DNA from: Oscillospiraceae bacterium
Lineage (GTDB): Bacteria > Bacillota > Clostridia > UBA1381
Direction: 5' to 3'
NCBI GenBank assembly: GCA_022509025.1
Contig: JAFLUB010000004.1
Location: forward strand, 22,137 to 86,136
DNA length: 64,000 bases
Positions 8,814 to 15,664 of the stretch are shown piece after piece. A model generated the notes under the pieces. That model was not told the DNA's origin. It ran no database searches and saw only the letters and a list, made by a program, of their open reading frames with translations. Both the position numbers and the translations under genes were made by a program. Positions within the stretch are counted from its first letter, which is position 1; each line of letters begins with the position of its first letter.

Positions 8814-11183
8814 ATGAAAAAACGATTAATCAGTATAATCGTGAGTACGGCGATGACAATGTCAGCATTTGCTGCCCTTGCTGTTCCGGTGGGAGTTTCA
8901 GCGGCGGATAATGACGGCGCGCGGCAGATGGAGAAGTTGAACCGCGGACTCGTGGCGGTCAAGACCGGCAAAAGCGGCAATGGAGTTTATTTGTCATGGA
9001 GACTTTTAGGTGATGAAAGCCTTTCAAATCAGGCATTCGCTATTTATAAGAATAACAAAACAGATCCTATATATACGACAGCAGCAGACGGCGCGACCAA
9101 CTACACGGACCCGAACGGCACAGCGACAGACAAATACAAGGTTTTGCCGGTCGGAGCGTCGGAAGCGCAGATTGCGGCAGAGCCTGCGGTAACTCCATGG
9201 GATGGCAGTCACTATGCAAACTACGGTGACAGCACATATGCGTTAAATCAGACATCATATATAGATATTCCCGTATCACCGCCGGGAACAATATACGAGC
9301 CTAACGATATGAGCGTAGGCGACCTTGACGGCGACGGTGAATATGAATATATTTTGAAATGGGACCCGTCAGACTCTCAGGATAATTCCTATCCAGGAAA
9401 AACAAGCAATGTATATATAGACGCGTACGAACTTGACGGAACGCTTATGTGGAGATTGGATTTAGGCTGTAATATCCGCGCGGGCGCGCATTATACGCAG
9501 TTTATGGTATACGACTTTGACGGTGACGGTTGCGCTGAGATTGCGTTCAAAACTGCGCCCGGTTCAAAGGATGGAAACGGAAATTACGTTTCGGCTGTAG
9601 GAAACAATATTACAGCAGGAGATGATAGCAAGGATTACAGAACAATATCGGACTCAAACACTGATGGTATGGTTTTGAGCGGTCCGGAGTGGCTCACGAT
9701 ATTCAACGGAAAGACCGGCGCGGCAATGCAGACAGTTGATTATGATCCGCCCAGAAGCATAAAACCACAGTCGAGCAAAAGTAGCGGCTGGGGAGATGAC
9801 TACGGTAACAGAAGTGAGAGATATCTTGCGGGTGTGGCATATCTTGACGGAAAAACTCCAAGTCTTATTGAGTGCCGCGGATATTATACATACGCGTATG
9901 TCACAGCATACACATGGGACGGAACAAACCTGACCGAGCAGTGGATAAGCAAGAATGAAAACGGAAACAGCTGGGTAGAGGACGGTAAAGGAAATAAAAT
10001 CAGAACCTCGAAGAATAAATACTCTCTCTACGGACAGGGCGCGCACAGCATTTCAGTAGCAGACGTGGATAACGACGGTTATGACGAAATCATATTCGGT
10101 TCGGCTGTGCTTGACCATGACGGTACAGTTCTCTATTCCGACGGACGCGGTCACGGTGACGCGCTTCATGTTTCAGACTTTGATAATGACGGTAACCAGG
10201 AAATTTTCATGGTGCACGAGGAAGGTAAAGGTACGAAAGGAACTATTCCGTACGCTATTGATATAAAAAGATATACTAACGGAACTATGACAGATGTCAT
10301 GAAACAGGGAGCTGAGGGAGACGTAGGCAGAGGAATTATTGGTAACTTTGTCGATCAATCCGATGCAACGGCTGTGTTCTGGTCATCATCAGTTAACGGT
10401 GTGTTTAAACAGGACGGAACAACATATAACAATATGACTTCAAGACCTGCAAATGGCACTTCGTTTATCAATTTCGGTATTTACTGGGACGGTTCTCTTG
10501 ACTGGGATTTGCTTGATTCTAACATGTTGGGCAAGCTTACACCTACAGGAATGAAGAGATTCCTATGGGGAAGAAATAACGCGTCATATTTCCCGGGCGC
10601 GTCAGCGAATAATGATTCAAAGAATACTCCGTGTCTCTCGGCTGATATATTCGGTGACTGGAGAGAAGAAGTGATTTTCAAAACAGGTAATGATAATTTA
10701 AGAATATATATGTCATGCCTACCTACCGATTACCGTCTGACGACGCTTATGCATGACAGCCAGTACCGCTGCGCGGTTGCATGGCAGAACGTAGGTTATA
10801 ACCAGCCGCCGCACACAAGCTATTATATCGGTTCAGCATCACTGGCAAGCGGTAAGAATTATCTTGACCCGGCAGTTGAATTCACAAAGGTATATTATCC
10901 GGGAAGTGTTGCATTTATAAACAGAATTGCGGATACTCTTGAGATAAGTGACGGAATGCTCAAGGGAGATATTCAGGCAAAGCTTGAAAATTATGATGAT
11001 AAAGCGAAGCTTATTCTTGCTGTATATGATGATAATAAACTGATTGATATTCAGTTAAAAGACGCGGACGGAGAAGTGACATTTAATGTGGAAATACCTG
11101 ACGTAACAGTATACAATTATAAAATCATGGCATGGAATGATTTGAAAAACTGCGAACCTTTATGTGAGTATAAATCGAAATAA
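8814..11183 (+). CDS. Secreted rhamnogalacturonan lyase (PL11)
   Basis: 789 residues. The signal peptide ends near VGVSAADNDGA; ARQMEKLNRGLVAVKTGKSG starts the lyase domain. Propeller motifs DLDGDGEYEYILKWDPSD, DFDGDGCAEIAFKTAPGSKD and DVDNDGYDEIIFGSA match the preceding gene, as does GAHYTQFMVYD. It lacks the Ig-like domain and the Thr/Pro linker of its neighbour but keeps the same C-terminal beta domain (DGMLKGDIQAKLENYD, then KLILAVYDDNKLIDIQ). GGGAGAG precedes the ATG. The two lyases are diverged paralogues; one may act on long chains and the other on oligomers, but nothing here decides that. Confidence 0.93.
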   Translation: MKKRLISIIVSTAMTMSAFAALAVPVGVSAADNDGARQMEKLNRGLVAVKTGKSGNGVYLSWRLLGDESLSNQAFAIYKNNKTDPIYTTAADGATNYTDPNGTATDKYKVLPVGASEAQIAAEPAVTPWDGSHYANYGDSTYALNQTSYIDIPVSPPGTIYEPNDMSVGDLDGDGEYEYILKWDPSDSQDNSYPGKTSNVYIDAYELDGTLMWRLDLGCNIRAGAHYTQFMVYDFDGDGCAEIAFKTAPGSKDGNGNYVSAVGNNITAGDDSKDYRTISDSNTDGMVLSGPEWLTIFNGKTGAAMQTVDYDPPRSIKPQSSKSSGWGDDYGNRSERYLAGVAYLDGKTPSLIECRGYYTYAYVTAYTWDGTNLTEQWISKNENGNSWVEDGKGNKIRTSKNKYSLYGQGAHSISVADVDNDGYDEIIFGSAVLDHDGTVLYSDGRGHGDALHVSDFDNDGNQEIFMVHEEGKGTKGTIPYAIDIKRYTNGTMTDVMKQGAEGDVGRGIIGNFVDQSDATAVFWSSSVNGVFKQDGTTYNNMTSRPANGTSFINFGIYWDGSLDWDLLDSNMLGKLTPTGMKRFLWGRNNASYFPGASANNDSKNTPCLSADIFGDWREEVIFKTGNDNLRIYMSCLPTDYRLTTLMHDSQYRCAVAWQNVGYNQPPHTSYYIGSASLASGKNYLDPAVEFTKVYYPGSVAFINRIADTLEISDGMLKGDIQAKLENYDDKAKLILAVYDDNKLIDIQLKDADGEVTFNVEIPDVTVYNYKIMAWNDLKNCEPLCEYKSK

Positions 11184-11252
11184 ACATTAAAGTCCTGTTT
11201 ATCGGACACCGTATTATATATAATATAATCATGATAACGGTAGCATGAGGAT

Positions 11253-11360
11253 AACGTGAAAAATGAGCAGCGCATCTCACCCTTTTTCGGAACCCAACGT
11301 ATCCGCATACGACTGCGTTCCTCAAAAGGGCAATCTGCTTGCTCCCCGGTTGCATGGGCG
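11253..11360 (-). repeat. Apical-module hairpin element, copy G
   Basis: Inverted copy of the element at 17532-17635 and 39702-39805. The inner stem GGAAC/GTTCC (11289-11293 / 11317-11321) closes a 23-nt loop which on the minus strand contains CGTATGCGGATAC. The left outer arm AACGTGAAAAATGAGC is kept; the right arm has decayed to GCTTGCTC. It lies 70 bases after the PL11 stop codon. Confidence 0.8.
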
Positions 11361-11426
11361 AGCAGCAAATGTAATTTGTGACCAGCCTTTCCCACGTTAT
11401 AATCTGTGTCGCTGCAAGGCAGCGGA

Positions 11427-11513
11427 ATGGAGGATAAAACAGTGATTATATTAGGTTCAATTTTACTCAGTGCCGGCATGACAATGCTGTTGGTGCTAAA
11501 AATAAAAGAATAA
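11427..11513 (+). CDS. Possible 28-aa single-membrane-segment peptide
   Basis: ATG at 11427 opens a short frame, MEDKTVIILGSILLSAGMTM followed by LLVLKIKE, with one hydrophobic segment and a basic tail. A strong terminator follows the stop directly and a TATAAT-rich stretch lies about 200 bases upstream. The Shine-Dalgarno is weak (AAGGCAGCGGA). It could be a small membrane peptide or the tail of a non-coding transcript that ends at the same terminator. I do not recognise it. Confidence 0.35.
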   Translation: MEDKTVIILGSILLSAGMTMLLVLKIKE

Positions 11514-11550
11514 AAATTGAGCGTATCAAATTTTGGTACGCTCAATTTTT
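11514..11550 (+). terminator. Rho-independent terminator before asnB
   Basis: A 12-bp stem (AAATTGAGCGTA with TACGCTCAATTT) and T-run, starting at the base after the small peptide's stop codon. Confidence 0.85.
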
Positions 11551-11571
11551 GTCTGTTCATAATTTCCGTAT

Positions 11572-11601
11572 TTCACACACATTTCCCAAGCGGCATATAA
11601 T
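11572..11601 (+). promoter_or_regulatory. Promoter of asnB
   Basis: TTCACA (11572-11577), an 18-bp spacer and TATAAT (11596-11601), about 30 bases before the asnB start codon. Confidence 0.55.
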
Positions 11602-11632
11602 ACATCATGAAATAATCAAGGAGGTCAGGAAA

Positions 11633-13483
11633 ATGTGCGGAATATGCGGATTTATAAATTTTAAGACAAACCTTGTAAAAGACGAGGCAAAAAACAAAGC
11701 AATCGCTCATAGTATGGCGGAAAGTATACGTCACCGCGGACCTGATTCATGGGGTGAATGGGCAGGGGAGCATATAGTTTTTGCTCACAGCCGTCTGGCG
11801 GTTATAGATGTTGAAAACGGACTTCAGCCGATGAAGCGTACCGTGGCAGGTCATGAATTTGTGATTACATATAACGGTGAACTGTATAATACATCCGATT
11901 TGAGAGATAAACTCATTTCCTACGGCTATGAGTTCACTACCACTTCCGATACAGAGGTGCTTCTGTACGCATACATACATTACGGTGAAAAATGCGCCCA
12001 AATGCTTAATGGGATATACGCGTTTGTAATCTGGGATTCCATGCGTCAAAGAGTTTTTGCATGCCGTGACAGGTTCGGCGTAAAGCCGTTTTTTTATACA
12101 GTAAAAGACGATGTGACGGTATTCGCATCGGAGCTTAAAGCGCTGTTCAAATACCCAGGTATAGAGCCTGAGCTTGATAAAACGGGTCTGTGTGAGCTGT
12201 TTGCCCTGAGCCCTGCCAGAACTCAGGGTATCGGAGTGTTCAGGGACGTTCTGGAGCTGCGGCCGGCGCGCTATATGATTATAGACCGCGGCGGTACAAG
12301 AATAAAAAAATACTGGTCACTTAAAAGTCATGAGCATACCGATAACTATGAGGATACCATTGATAATGTCCGTTCGCTTGTGTATGACACGGTAAAGCGT
12401 CAGCTTATTTCAGATGTGCCGATTGCAACATTTCTTTCAGGAGGTCTGGATTCAAGCGTGATAACGGCAATCGGGGCAATGGAAAAGGCAAAAAAAGGAG
12501 AGCGTCTTTCTACCTATTCGTTCGATTATGAGGGGAATAATAAGTATTTCAAAGCGTCGCGCTTCCAGCCTGACAGCGACAGCCAATGGGTGCCGCGTAT
12601 GGTGGAGGAATTTAACACAAACCATACATATCTTGTATGTCCGAACAGCGCCCTAACTGAGCTTTTAGAGGAGGCTTTAAAGGCTAAGGATTTACCGGGT
12701 ATGGCGGATGTTGACGCGTCGCTTCTGTATTTCTGCCGTGAAGTGAAGAAAAACCACACGGTTGTTCTGTCAGGAGAATGTTCGGATGAAATTTTCGGCG
12801 GATACCCGTGGTTTCGTGAGAAGAAAGCGTTTGAAACTCCCGCGTTCCCGTGGTGTTATGACTTATCGCTGCGTAATAATATCCTTCTTCCGTCTGTCCG
12901 CGAAACGCTTGACCTTGACGGATATTCACGTATGCGCTACGATGAAAGTATAGCAGAGGTTCCCGTGTTTGACGGTGACAGCGCAGAAGAAAAGCGCCGC
13001 CGTGAGATTTCATATCTGAATATAAACTGGTTCATGACAAATCTTCTGGATAGAAAGGACAGAATGAGCATGGCGAGCGGGTTAGAGGTCAGAGTGCCGT
13101 TCTGCGACCACCGCCTTGTTGAATATGTATGGAACATTCCGTGGGAAATGAAGAATAAGGATAACGTATCAAAAAATGTCCTGCGTGAGGCGGCAAAGGG
13201 AATTTTGCCGGAGGATGTCAGACTCAGGAAAAAGAGCCCGTATCCGAAAACTCATAATCCGCATTATGAGGAAGCGGCAAAGGAATTGCTTGATGGAGTT
13301 ATTTCCAACCCGAACGCGCCTATTCTGTCGCTTTGCGACAGGGAAAAGCTCCGGGCGCTGCTTAACGGTTCGTCTGATTACGGAAAGCCGTTCTTCGGTC
13401 AGCTTATGGCAGGGCCGCAGTTTATCGGTTATATTCTGCAAATGAACTATCTGCTTAAGGATTATAAAGTGAAAATAATGTAA
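11633..13483 (+). CDS. asnB: Glutamine-hydrolysing asparagine synthetase
   Basis: 616 residues, the normal length for AsnB, which makes asparagine from aspartate, glutamine and ATP. The start is the ATG at 11633 after AAGGAGG, because it places the nucleophile Cys2 at the N-terminus (MCGICGF); a longer upstream frame would destroy this. The glutaminase domain (about 1-215) has RHRGPDSWGEW and YNGELYN; the synthetase domain has the PP-loop SGGLDSSV and GECSDEIFGGYPWF. Class II glutaminase/synthetase paralogues that modify other substrates exist, but all asparagine synthetase landmarks seen here are intact. Monocistronic. Confidence 0.93.
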   Translation: MCGICGFINFKTNLVKDEAKNKAIAHSMAESIRHRGPDSWGEWAGEHIVFAHSRLAVIDVENGLQPMKRTVAGHEFVITYNGELYNTSDLRDKLISYGYEFTTTSDTEVLLYAYIHYGEKCAQMLNGIYAFVIWDSMRQRVFACRDRFGVKPFFYTVKDDVTVFASELKALFKYPGIEPELDKTGLCELFALSPARTQGIGVFRDVLELRPARYMIIDRGGTRIKKYWSLKSHEHTDNYEDTIDNVRSLVYDTVKRQLISDVPIATFLSGGLDSSVITAIGAMEKAKKGERLSTYSFDYEGNNKYFKASRFQPDSDSQWVPRMVEEFNTNHTYLVCPNSALTELLEEALKAKDLPGMADVDASLLYFCREVKKNHTVVLSGECSDEIFGGYPWFREKKAFETPAFPWCYDLSLRNNILLPSVRETLDLDGYSRMRYDESIAEVPVFDGDSAEEKRRREISYLNINWFMTNLLDRKDRMSMASGLEVRVPFCDHRLVEYVWNIPWEMKNKDNVSKNVLREAAKGILPEDVRLRKKSPYPKTHNPHYEEAAKELLDGVISNPNAPILSLCDREKLRALLNGSSDYGKPFFGQLMAGPQFIGYILQMNYLLKDYKVKIM

Positions 13484-13487
13484 ATTA

Positions 13488-13530
13488 TAGTATTCGCAAA
13501 GCGAATACCGGTGTACGGCGTGCCGAAAAA
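13488..13530 (+). repeat. TAGTATTCGC hairpin repeat, copy 1
   Basis: Hairpin GTATTCGC-AAA-GCGAATAC followed by GGTGTACGGCGTGCCG and an A-run. The same unit, with few changes, begins at the recombinase stop codon (43325-43367). Here it starts five bases after the asnB stop codon. It is not a normal terminator since no T-run follows. Confidence 0.75.
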
Positions 13531-13567
13531 TGTAACAAGACACATTAATGCGGTAATAGCTCGTCCT

Positions 13568-13644
13568 GTTGCCGTGGGTAACATCCTCTCACACCCCGGA
13601 GAGCGAGGTGTTACGGGGTGTTCGAGGATATCACCCACAGCAAC
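13568..13644. repeat. Long imperfect hairpin between asnB and bioY
   Basis: Arms GTTGC..GTGGGT..ATCCTC..ACACCCCG pair with CGGGGTGT..GAGGAT..ACCCAC..GCAAC across a 15-nt apical loop. It lies in the convergent space behind asnB and bioY and could stop transcription from both sides, although no T-run is present. Confidence 0.65.
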
Positions 13645-13682
13645 TCCGATGTTTATCGCACACGCACAAACTACAATTTATC

Positions 13683-14222
13683 TCAGTTAATAATTTTTCC
13701 AAGCGCTTTTTTCAATGTGTATCCGAGATATGCTGCAATAAGCGATTTAGCTATGTCAAACGGTATAAACGGTATTACGCATGAAAGAAGCGCTCCTGAT
13801 AAATTCACTTTTTGGACAAGCATAAACTGTATCGTTCCGAGCGCGTAGCCTATAATTGCTCCGCCTGAACATACAAAGAACATTTTAAGCATAGCAAGCC
13901 ATTTATTCTGTGGAACTTTTGTAGTCAGTATTCCGATAAAAAGCGCCATAAATATGTATGACCAGATATATCCGCCGGTGGGACCTAAAAGCACCTGAAA
14001 CCCACCTCTGAAGTTTGAGAATACCGGCAGACCTACAGTACCGAGCAGAATAAATATTGCTACCGAAGCAGTACCCTTTTTCGGACCCAGTATTATAGCT
14101 ACAAGGAAAACCCCGAGAAATCCAAGCGTTACGGGTACAATACCCGTCGGTATAGTTATCATCGAAAATACACATAAAATCGCCGCGAATACCGCGCAGA
14201 CTGTTATTGTTTTTGTTTTCAT
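13683..14222 (-). CDS. bioY: Biotin transporter substrate-binding subunit BioY
   Basis: 179 residues with about six membrane segments: an ECF-type S component that captures biotin and works with a shared energy-coupling module or alone. Family features are the N-terminal AVFAAILCVFSMITIPTG, the GPKKGTASVAIFILLGTVGLP stretch and the GPTGGYIWSY motif. The ATG at 14222 follows GGAGGAAG; the TTG 15 bases upstream overlaps that site. A BirA-like operator overlaps its -35 box, so biotin-dependent repression is expected. No energising module genes are adjacent. Confidence 0.93.
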   Translation of the reverse strand: MKTKTITVCAVFAAILCVFSMITIPTGIVPVTLGFLGVFLVAIILGPKKGTASVAIFILLGTVGLPVFSNFRGGFQVLLGPTGGYIWSYIFMALFIGILTTKVPQNKWLAMLKMFFVCSGGAIIGYALGTIQFMLVQKVNLSGALLSCVIPFIPFDIAKSLIAAYLGYTLKKALGKIIN

Positions 14223-14251
14223 ATACTTCCTCCACAAGTAAGTTTTTTCTT

Positions 14252-14307
14252 AGTATAATATATAAAATGGAATTTGTCAACCATTAAAATAAAATTAAGG
14301 TTTACAA
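14252..14307 (-). promoter_or_regulatory. bioY promoter with BirA-like operator
   Basis: On the minus strand TTGACA (14280-14275), a 17-bp spacer and TATACT (14257-14252) form the promoter. Overlapping the -35 box is the dyad TTGTCAACC (14274-14282), 16 bases, GGTTTACAA (14299-14307), which fits the form TTGTTAACC-N14-16-GGTTAACAA known for BirA sites. Confidence 0.75.
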
Positions 14308-14338
14308 TTTAAATATTTACTTTTTATTGATAAGATGG

Positions 14339-14737
14339 TATAATAACCTCACGGCATAAACCAAATCAAAGATTTGGATGCCTGAGAGAACATTGTATCA
14401 TACTTTGCATGCCACAATGCGAAGTTCCTTCGCAAGCGGCATCGACTGCTGCGCAGTCTGCAAATATATGATATAATAACCTCACGGTGTTACCAAAGGC
14501 AGAGCCTTTGACACCTGAGAGAACATTGAATCATACTTTGCGTGCCACAATGCGAAGTTCCTTCGCAAGCGGCATCGACTGCTGCGCAGTCTGCAAATAT
14601 ATGGTATAATAACCTCACGGCATAAACCAAATCAAAGATTTGGATGCCTGAGAGAACATTGAATCATACTTTGCATGCCACAATGCGAAGTTCCTTCGCA
14701 AGCGGCACCGACTGCTACGCAGTCTGCAAATATATGG
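14339..14737 (+). repeat. Three tandem 133-bp promoter/hairpin units
   Basis: Units start at 14339, 14472 and 14605, each with TATAAT preceded by TG one base upstream (extended -10); a fourth TGGTATAAT ends the array at 14738. Units are nearly identical except for one hairpin block (14353-14382, 14486-14515, 14619-14648). Units 1 and 3 have GGCAT..CCAAATC-AAA-GATTTGG-ATGCC and unit 2 has GGTGT..CAAAGGC-AGA-GCCTTTG-ACACC: different bases, same pairing. Two further hairpins per unit (TGCGAAG/CTTCGCA and GACTGC/GCAGTC) are constant. All read toward the DUF4250 gene. Confidence 0.9.
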
Positions 14738-14743
14738 TATAAT
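14738..14743 (+). promoter_or_regulatory. Proximal extended -10 of the DUF4250 gene
   Basis: TGGTATAAT, the fourth copy of the same extended -10 box, 31 bases before the start codon. No good -35 is visible, which suits an extended -10 promoter. Confidence 0.5.
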
Positions 14744-14773
14744 TTACTATATGTGAGCGGAAAGGATACTAAT

Positions 14774-14950
14774 ATGAAAATACCACAGGACAGCGTAATT
14801 TTATTAAGCTTTGTTAACACGAAGCTCCGCGACTTTTATGAAAGCTTTGAAGAAATGTGCTCCGATATGGAGCTTGATAAGGGCGAGATTGAAAGTAAAC
14901 TCGCTCTGATTGGATACGAATATAAAAAAGAACGCAATCAGTTCGTTTAA
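14774..14950 (+). CDS. DUF4250 family small protein
   Basis: 58 residues, starting MKIPQDSVILLSFVNTKLRD and ending YEYKKERNQFV, which matches the compact DUF4250 family of Firmicutes (usual length about 55-60). Soluble and helical; function unknown. ATG at 14774 follows GGAAAGGA. Three upstream 133-bp units, each with its own -10 box, point to transcription from several start sites and possible leader-based control. The CYTH gene follows after 19 bases, likely in the same transcript. Confidence 0.85.
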   Translation: MKIPQDSVILLSFVNTKLRDFYESFEEMCSDMELDKGEIESKLALIGYEYKKERNQFV

Positions 14951-14969
14951 TATTTGAGAGGAATAGGTT

Positions 14970-15515
14970 ATGAGGGAAACGGAAATCAAAAGTATTATAG
15001 ATGAAAAAACGTATTTAAAAGCGGAAAAAGCATTTAAATGGGACAGCATAAGAGAGCAGGAAAATCATTATTACACAGATGATAACGGGGTATTGAGAGA
15101 GCGCCGTGTTATGGTGCGCGTAAGAGTTGTTGAGGGAATTTCAAAAATACAGGTTAAGCTGCATAAGAATAAAAACAGCCCTCTGCAGATTTGCGAAGAA
15201 ACGGAATTTGATATTGATGAAGTTCCTGAAATAATAGACAAGGAAACCGCGAAGAAAATCACCGGCATGGACGTAGGACTACTGCGCCGCATGGGATGCT
15301 CTGTGACGCTGAGACACAGCATGGAGCATAACGGTTCTGAGCTTTGTTTAGATAAAACAACGTATTTCGGCAAAACGGATTATGAGGTTGAAGTCGAATA
15401 CGAAGAAAAAATGAGCGCGGATATTCTTATGAAGCTAACATCTCTGGGGATATTGTTTAATAAGAAATGCATAGGTAAATTTTCTCGTTTTCTTGACGAG
15501 TATTTAAAGCAGTAA
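14970..15515 (+). CDS. CYTH domain protein (triphosphate tunnel enzyme)
   Basis: 181 residues. The ExExK signature of CYTH enzymes is at the N-terminus (ETEIKS), followed by alternating charged beta strands (RVMVRVRVVEGISKIQVKLH, DYEVEVEYEE) that line the triphosphate tunnel. Family members hydrolyse inorganic triphosphate or thiamine triphosphate or make cAMP; which applies here is not visible. GAGAGGAATAGGTT precedes the ATG. It is probably co-transcribed with the DUF4250 gene and converges on the FkbH-like gene. Confidence 0.85.
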   Translation: MRETEIKSIIDEKTYLKAEKAFKWDSIREQENHYYTDDNGVLRERRVMVRVRVVEGISKIQVKLHKNKNSPLQICEETEFDIDEVPEIIDKETAKKITGMDVGLLRRMGCSVTLRHSMEHNGSELCLDKTTYFGKTDYEVEVEYEEKMSADILMKLTSLGILFNKKCIGKFSRFLDEYLKQ

Positions 15516-15544
15516 ATAAGCTATCCGGAAAGAGACAGCCTCTT

Positions 15545-15664
15545 GATAGGCGGATTGAATTTGGATACAGAACGGACAAAACTCACCCGACGGCGTACGA
15601 GGGTACTCCGAGTGGTGAGTTTTGTTCGTAGTTAAACGGTCTGCGCTAAATGCAACCGCCTATC
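15545..15664 (+). repeat. Apical-module hairpin element, copy A
   Basis: Outer arms GATAGGCGG (15545-15553) and CCGCCTATC (15656-15664), inner stem ACAAAACTCACC / GGTGAGTTTTGT (15576-15587 / 15614-15625) and a 26-nt loop containing GTAC-GAGG-GTAC. The right outer arm contains the stop codon of the FkbH-like gene. It fills the convergent space between that gene and the CYTH gene. Confidence 0.85.

Noticed and set aside
14339..14743. CRISPR array
   Set aside because: The repeat unit is 133 bp with only one variable hairpin; there are no short direct repeats with unique spacers and no cas genes.
14339..14743. Tandem TPP or glycine riboswitches
   Set aside because: CTGAGAGA is suggestive, but the other conserved core segments of these riboswitches are absent.
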